Assembly (NCBI GenBank): GCA_947003675.1
Contig: CAMQPJ010000036.1
Span: 1 to 8,974 of the forward strand
Reading direction: 5' to 3'
DNA: 8,974 bases
DNA from: an uncultured Collinsella sp.
GTDB lineage: Bacteria; Actinomycetota; Coriobacteriia; Coriobacteriales; Coriobacteriaceae
The notes beneath the pieces were generated by a model that worked only from the letters and a program-made list of their open reading frames with translations, was not told the origin of the DNA and made no database searches. A program made the position numbers and the translations under genes. Positions 6,326 through 8,974 of the stretch are shown here, one piece after another (position 1 is the first letter of the stretch; the number at the start of each line of letters is the position of its first letter).

Positions 6326-7210
6326 CTATTTACCCGCTTTAGCAGACGAGCTGTGCGAGGGAACGACGACCTTGGACGGCTGCACAAGCGACTCGTCGTG
6401 CACGGCAACCGCGGGGACGCTTGCCCCATCGCTTTTAGCCTTGGTGGACTCGGAACGCGCGATCTCCTCATCGAGAGCATCGATGTCAGCGTCCTCGACC
6501 ACGGCGTTGAGCGACTCAAAGACACGATTCTTAAGGAGCGCGGTGTGCACACCCTCGGTGAGGTCATGCAACTTTTTAAAAGCGCGCTCGAGCTTGGCGT
6601 CGCGCTCGTCATCGGAGGTATCCATGCCGAGCATACTCACGAGAACCTGCTCAAACATCGAAGACTCGCGGTTTGCCGACGATACGTACTGTCGTAGGTT
6701 GCGCGGCTCAATATGGAAGCGCGACAGCTCCGAGCAGTAACGGATAATCGGGAAATCTCGGCCATCGACGAGCTCTCGGTTCTGCGGGCTCTTGATGATG
6801 CGGATAAGATCGTTCTCGGCAAGGGAGCGGATAAACGAAATCTCGACGCCGAGCATATCGGGAATAGTCTCGATGGGATGCAGCTTTTGCTTGGTCTCCT
6901 TGGGCTCCGTCTTAAGCGGAACATCGGACAGAAGACCCACCTCGTAAGCCAAAGTGGACAGGTCCGTTGCGTTTTCCAAGCGCTGCTTAATGACGTTGAG
7001 CGGCATGTAGCGGGTCTTCTGCAAGTGCAGGATGACCTCGAGACGGTCAACGTCCTCCTTTGAGTACTGACGATAGCCCTTAGGCGTACGATGCGGGGTG
7101 ATGAGCCCCTCATCTTCTAGAAATCTAATTTTTGAGTTCGATAGATCGGGGTATGCGCCTCGAAGAAGGTTGACGACTTGGCCGATACTCAGATAGTTGC
7201 GTTCGGCCAT
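6326..7210 (-). CDS. ftsR: MerR-family transcriptional regulator, FtsR/Rv1828-like
   Basis: A 294-residue regulator with an N-terminal MerR winged helix-turn-helix (about 6-75): LSIGQVVNLL, then SNSKIRFLEDEGLITPHRTP and GYRQYSKEDVDRL, then RYMPLNVIKQRLE (67-79). This matches the actinobacterial FtsR/Rv1828 type (known motif ...KIRFLE.EGL..P.RT..GYR...YLPL.VI...L), not metal- or drug-sensing MerR proteins, and no Cys cluster is seen. Residues 110-180 may form the second winged-helix-like domain of this group, and the last 60 residues are Ser/Ala/Val-rich and probably disordered. It starts 3 bp after the FHA gene's stop, with GGTGAG inside that gene's end as ribosome site, so the two are translationally linked, as odhI-ftsR are adjacent in Corynebacterium, where FtsR regulates ftsZ. 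Its targets here are unknown. Confidence 0.85.
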   Translation of the reverse strand: MAERNYLSIGQVVNLLRGAYPDLSNSKIRFLEDEGLITPHRTPKGYRQYSKEDVDRLEVILHLQKTRYMPLNVIKQRLENATDLSTLAYEVGLLSDVPLKTEPKETKQKLHPIETIPDMLGVEISFIRSLAENDLIRIIKSPQNRELVDGRDFPIIRYCSELSRFHIEPRNLRQYVSSANRESSMFEQVLVSMLGMDTSDDERDAKLERAFKKLHDLTEGVHTALLKNRVFESLNAVVEDADIDALDEEIARSESTKAKSDGASVPAVAVHDESLVQPSKVVVPSHSSSAKAGK

Positions 7211-7213
7211 TAC

Positions 7214-7648
7214 CTACTCACCGGTTTCGATGCGCTCCGGCGTGCTCTCGTGGTAGATGAGCGTGAACGTACCGATCTGAACGGAAGAACCGTCGTGCAG
7301 CGGAGCGCCGTTGACGATGGCGCCGTCAACCCAGGTGCCATTGAGCGAGCCAAGGTCCTCAATGCGGGCCCCCAGACCCTCACGAATAATGCGCGCGTGG
7401 CTGCGCGAGACAGTCATGTCGTTGAGGAAGATGCCGTTCGCGGGATCGCGGCCGATGGTGGTCACGTCGTCCTCGAGCTCGAAGGCAGCACCGGTCTGCG
7501 GGCCCTTGACGATGGACAGAACCGGAGCGGTGATGCGCACGTTGGCCATAAGGTCGGGAACGGTGACATCGCTCGAAGGAACACGGAAAACGCAGGTAGC
7601 GTCCGCAGTCTTATCGTTCTGAGGCATATTGTTAACCTTGTTGTCCAT
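7214..7648 (-). CDS. garA: FHA-domain protein, GarA/OdhI-like
   Basis: A 144-residue cytoplasmic protein with one forkhead-associated domain (about 43-135), which binds phosphothreonine peptides. Key FHA residues are present: GR (66-67), SRSH (81-84), and GSLNGT (100-105). The N-terminal tail carries DATCVFR (16-22), which lines up with the ETTSVFR phosphorylation motif of mycobacterial GarA. In that family, Ser/Thr kinases phosphorylate the tail and the FHA domain then folds onto it, switching control of 2-oxoglutarate and glutamate enzymes. Only the second of GarA's two threonines is kept (Thr18); the first is Ala. AGGGG lies 5 nt upstream of the start. It is tightly coupled to the FtsR-like gene downstream and follows pgsA by 65 bp. 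The GarA/OdhI assignment rests on this motif, size and synteny; the regulated enzymes are not in the window. Confidence 0.85.
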   Translation of the reverse strand: MDNKVNNMPQNDKTADATCVFRVPSSDVTVPDLMANVRITAPVLSIVKGPQTGAAFELEDDVTTIGRDPANGIFLNDMTVSRSHARIIREGLGARIEDLGSLNGTWVDGAIVNGAPLHDGSSVQIGTFTLIYHESTPERIETGE

Positions 7649-7665
7649 GACAACCCCTATCTAAC

Positions 7666-7703
7666 GCGGCCACGCCGCAAAGAATGAACCGTACGTAATC
7701 ATA
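7666..7703 (-). promoter_or_regulatory. pgsA-garA gap: small hairpin and possible internal promoter
   Basis: The 65-bp gap holds a TATGAT box (7703-7698, minus) with no clear -35, and a short GCGGC-GTG-GCCGC hairpin (7678-7666) in what would be the garA leader. This could be a minor internal promoter or simply a spacer with a processing hairpin. Confidence 0.2.
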
Positions 7704-7713
7704 CCCCAATGAA

Positions 7714-8418
7714 TCAGTCTTCGATTTCGGGGTTGAGAAAGTCGGTGTCCTCGTCCTCGGGATGCGCGATGGCCTGTTTAATGGCCGCCCCTCCCTTAAT
7801 GGAATAGATGACAGCGGTGAGCATAGAGAACATCACGCCGCCGTACACAAAGAAGATGCCGAGGGGCACCGAGCTGCCGTTGAGGCCCGGGAATGCCGTG
7901 AACGTGGCGGGCAGCAGATGCCAGCCGTCCACGACGGGAAAGCCCAGCAGCATGAGCGAGAAGCCGGTCATGAGCAGTGCCGTGGCAATTTTCCCGGGAA
8001 AGACGACGTCGATGGGGCGACGGTGGTAGTGGCGTACGATGAGCGATCCGATCCCTAAGTAAACATCGCGACCGATAATAAGTATGCAGACCCAGATGGG
8101 CAACTCGCCGCGGACCACGAGACCCAGCACGCCGGTAAACAGCAGCGCGCGGTCGCAGATGGGATCCATAACCTTGCCGAGCCACGAGACCGTTTTGGTC
8201 ATGCGGGCAATCTGACCGTCCATCCAGTCGGTGGAGGCCGCGATGGCATAGATGACAATGGCGACCACACGGTTGTTGTCCGTCACGAACAGGTACAAAA
8301 AGACGAGCGTGAGGACCAGGCGCGTAAAGGTAATAAAATTGGAGATCGTGAAGATCTTATTCGACGGGTAATCGGAAGTGCCGATAAGCTCCTTTTTGAT
8401 CTTCTTCTTGATGCCCAC
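7714..8418 (-). CDS. pgsA: CDP-alcohol phosphatidyltransferase, PgsA-like
   Basis: A 234-residue membrane enzyme of the CDP-alcohol phosphatidyltransferase family, most likely phosphatidylglycerophosphate synthase (CDP-diacylglycerol plus glycerol-3-phosphate), the committed step to phosphatidylglycerol; a cardiolipin or inositol-phosphate synthase cannot be excluded. The catalytic signature is complete: D64..D67-G68-x2-A71-R72-x8-G81-x3-D85-x3-D89. About six hydrophobic segments are visible (roughly 28-45, 51-62, 91-102, 106-127, 143-162, 185-206). The N-terminus is very Lys-rich and the C-terminus is acidic (EDEDTDFLNPEIED). The start is GTG at 8418 with GGGGGAG about 4 nt upstream. It is the first gene of the minus-strand unit, directly after a good promoter. 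The pgsA...FHA-MerR order recalls mycobacterial pgsA2 (Rv1822)...garA-Rv1828. Confidence 0.88.
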   Translation of the reverse strand: MGIKKKIKKELIGTSDYPSNKIFTISNFITFTRLVLTLVFLYLFVTDNNRVVAIVIYAIAASTDWMDGQIARMTKTVSWLGKVMDPICDRALLFTGVLGLVVRGELPIWVCILIIGRDVYLGIGSLIVRHYHRRPIDVVFPGKIATALLMTGFSLMLLGFPVVDGWHLLPATFTAFPGLNGSSVPLGIFFVYGGVMFSMLTAVIYSIKGGAAIKQAIAHPEDEDTDFLNPEIED

Positions 8419-8447
8419 AGGACTCCCCCGCTGGTAAACGACAAAAC

Positions 8448-8483
8448 TTTCGTTACTATACCCGTTCTAGCGATGTCTATCCA
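8448..8483 (-). promoter_or_regulatory. promoter of the pgsA-garA-ftsR-apt-NlpC/P60 unit
   Basis: On the minus strand TGGATA (8483-8478, 4/6 match to the -35 consensus) and TATAGT (8460-8455) are separated by an ideal 17 bp. Transcription would begin near 8448, leaving a leader of about 30 nt before the GTG start. This is the best sigma-70-type promoter in the window. Confidence 0.6.
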
Positions 8484-8580
8484 GCGTAAGCATAGAGAGT
8501 CCAGACATGTGGAGGGTGGTATCGGGCGGGATGTCATTCGATTTTGTGTACATCAGCCTCCAAAAATGACATTTTATGTC
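8473..8580. promoter_or_regulatory. cluster of ATGTC/GACAT inverted repeats upstream of pgsA
   Basis: Five alternating half-sites lie within 108 bp: ATGTC (8473-8477), GACAT (8504-8508), ATGTC (8531-8535), GACAT (8568-8572) and ATGTC (8576-8580). Perfect small palindromes include GACAT-TTT-ATGTC (8568-8580) and AAAATG-A-CATTTT (8563-8575). A nested stem is also possible: TGGAGG (8510-8515) with CCTCCA (8557-8562), enclosing GATGT (8530-8534) with ACATC (8550-8554). The first half-site lies in the spacer of the pgsA promoter. A regulatory region serving pgsA, a plus-strand transcript, or both is plausible. Confidence 0.35.
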
Positions 8581-8634
8581 TGACGTTGAACGAAGCTGGT
8601 TGATAACAAGCAGGTGGAATAAACATGGAGCCCG

Positions 8635-8800
8635 ACACCTCTCGCGCAATCGACGCGCGGCAAGGGTCTGGCCCATCTCATATGTTGCCAACGCTAACGG
8701 TGAACCTGAGCGCCCGGGCACATTCTTTGTTGGCTGAAACCGGCATAGCAACTAGCGGAAGGCATCATCGAGGGAGTGTGCTGGAAAGCACCCGTCTCCT
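8635..8800 (+). ncRNA. candidate structured RNA leader (unidentified)
   Basis: No convincing gene is seen here, but a closed fold can be drawn on the plus strand. A 10-bp closing helix pairs 8635-8644 (ACACCTCTCG) with 8769-8774 plus 8776-8779, with one bulged A. Inside are GCCAAC (8687-8692) with GTTGGC (8729-8734), and CGCT (8692-8695) with AGCG (8709-8712) as an alternative hairpin. Downstream, GTGCT-GGAA-AGCAC (8778-8791), a GNRA-capped hairpin, competes with the closing helix for GTGT, as in an expression platform. The stretch AAGGGTCTGGCCC followed by GCCAAC and GGTGAACC faintly recalls a SAM-I (S-box) core, but key positions differ, so I do not name it. The target gene would lie beyond 8974. 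Confidence 0.25.
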
Positions 8801-8974
8801 TAACTGTTAGAAATGCAAGTTAATAATCTATGTGGTCAATATAATACCGTTGAACCCGCGTATCGATACCGCTCAGCCATTCGCCTCGCCCCCATCGCAC
8901 GCATCTTCATTCGGTCTGACATTATTAATCTAACGATGCTTTGAGAAATGTAGGTGCTTCTAAATGTACTGTCG
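8801..8974. other. non-coding stretch to the window end, nothing firm
   Basis: No gene, tRNA or clear terminator is visible. A TATAAT hexamer (8840-8845, plus) lacks a -35 partner. TTAACT/AGTTAA (8800-8805 with 8818-8823) and ACATT/AATGT (8919-8923 with 8946-8950) are weak inverted repeats. The last 20 bases (GGTGCTTCTAAATGTACTGT) resemble the loop side of the trxB terminator (GGTGCTTC-AATGTGCTGT, 2776-2793), so a related hairpin may be cut by the window edge. Confidence 0.3.

Noticed and set aside
5975..6697. 240-codon plus-strand open frame opposite apt and ftsR
   Set aside because: It spans the end of one well-supported gene and most of another on the opposite strand, has no recognisable domain, and has no ribosome site or promoter that I can see.
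8511..8530. T-box-like motif AGGGTGGTATCGGGCGG
   Set aside because: It resembles the AGGGTGGNACCGCG element, but has two mismatches, and the stretch upstream on that strand is the antisense of pgsA with no room for a specifier stem; no following T-run terminator.
8687..8706. Cobalamin riboswitch, tmRNA, SRP RNA or RNase P RNA in the right-end gap
   Set aside because: I compared remembered consensus elements by eye; GGAAGG and GGTGAACC fragments occur, but the surrounding required pairings and invariant bases are missing.
8625..8810. 61-codon plus-strand and 94-codon minus-strand open frames in the right-end gap
   Set aside because: Neither shows a domain, a good ribosome site or protein-like composition, and they overlap each other; the region looks more like structured RNA.

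Overview
The window looks like chromosome of a gut actinobacterium of the class Coriobacteriia, probably Collinsella or a close relative. This is inferred from moderately high G+C coding DNA with AT-rich gaps, an actinobacterial pgsA / FHA (GarA-OdhI type) / MerR (FtsR type) gene cluster, and a neighbourhood (DegV, DUF1836, thioredoxin reductase, secreted NlpC/P60 protein) that suits an anaerobic, low-complexity envelope lifestyle. No phage, IS element, CRISPR array, tRNA or rRNA gene was seen.

Layout. Bases 1-61 may be the tail of a plus-strand gene, followed by a strong hairpin terminator (121-171) and a striking 28-bp perfect palindrome (247-350). A membrane glycolipid glycosyltransferase of the MGDG-synthase family (364-1665, minus) and a thioredoxin reductase (1784-2722, plus) diverge from one 118-bp promoter region. 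A terminator separates trxB from a DUF1836 putative regulator (2877-3488, plus), which converges on a DegV-family lipid-binding gene (3561-4427, minus) across a shared bidirectional terminator.

From about 8483 down to 4541 on the minus strand there is one apparent transcription unit: promoter, pgsA (CDP-alcohol phosphatidyltransferase), a GarA/OdhI-like FHA protein, an FtsR-like MerR regulator, apt (adenine phosphoribosyltransferase), and a secreted coiled-coil NlpC/P60 peptidoglycan hydrolase, closed by an intrinsic terminator. Gaps are 65, 3, 21-36 and 32 bp. The cluster links phospholipid synthesis, phospho-signalling, probable division control, purine salvage and cell-wall cleavage. Its pgsA...FHA-MerR order parallels the mycobacterial Rv1822...Rv1827-Rv1828 neighbourhood and the corynebacterial odhI-ftsR pair.

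Bases 8484-8974 contain no convincing gene. They hold a cluster of ATGTC/GACAT inverted repeats and a stretch that can fold into a closed, multi-branched RNA (about 8635-8800), possibly the leader of a plus-strand gene outside the window.

The most novel signal is a 21-nt element with 7-nt inverted arms and a 7-nt spacer. It is shared (19/21 identical) by the promoter of the DUF1836 gene and the region just upstream of the degV promoter, and suggests that a common regulator, plausibly the DUF1836 protein, controls both.
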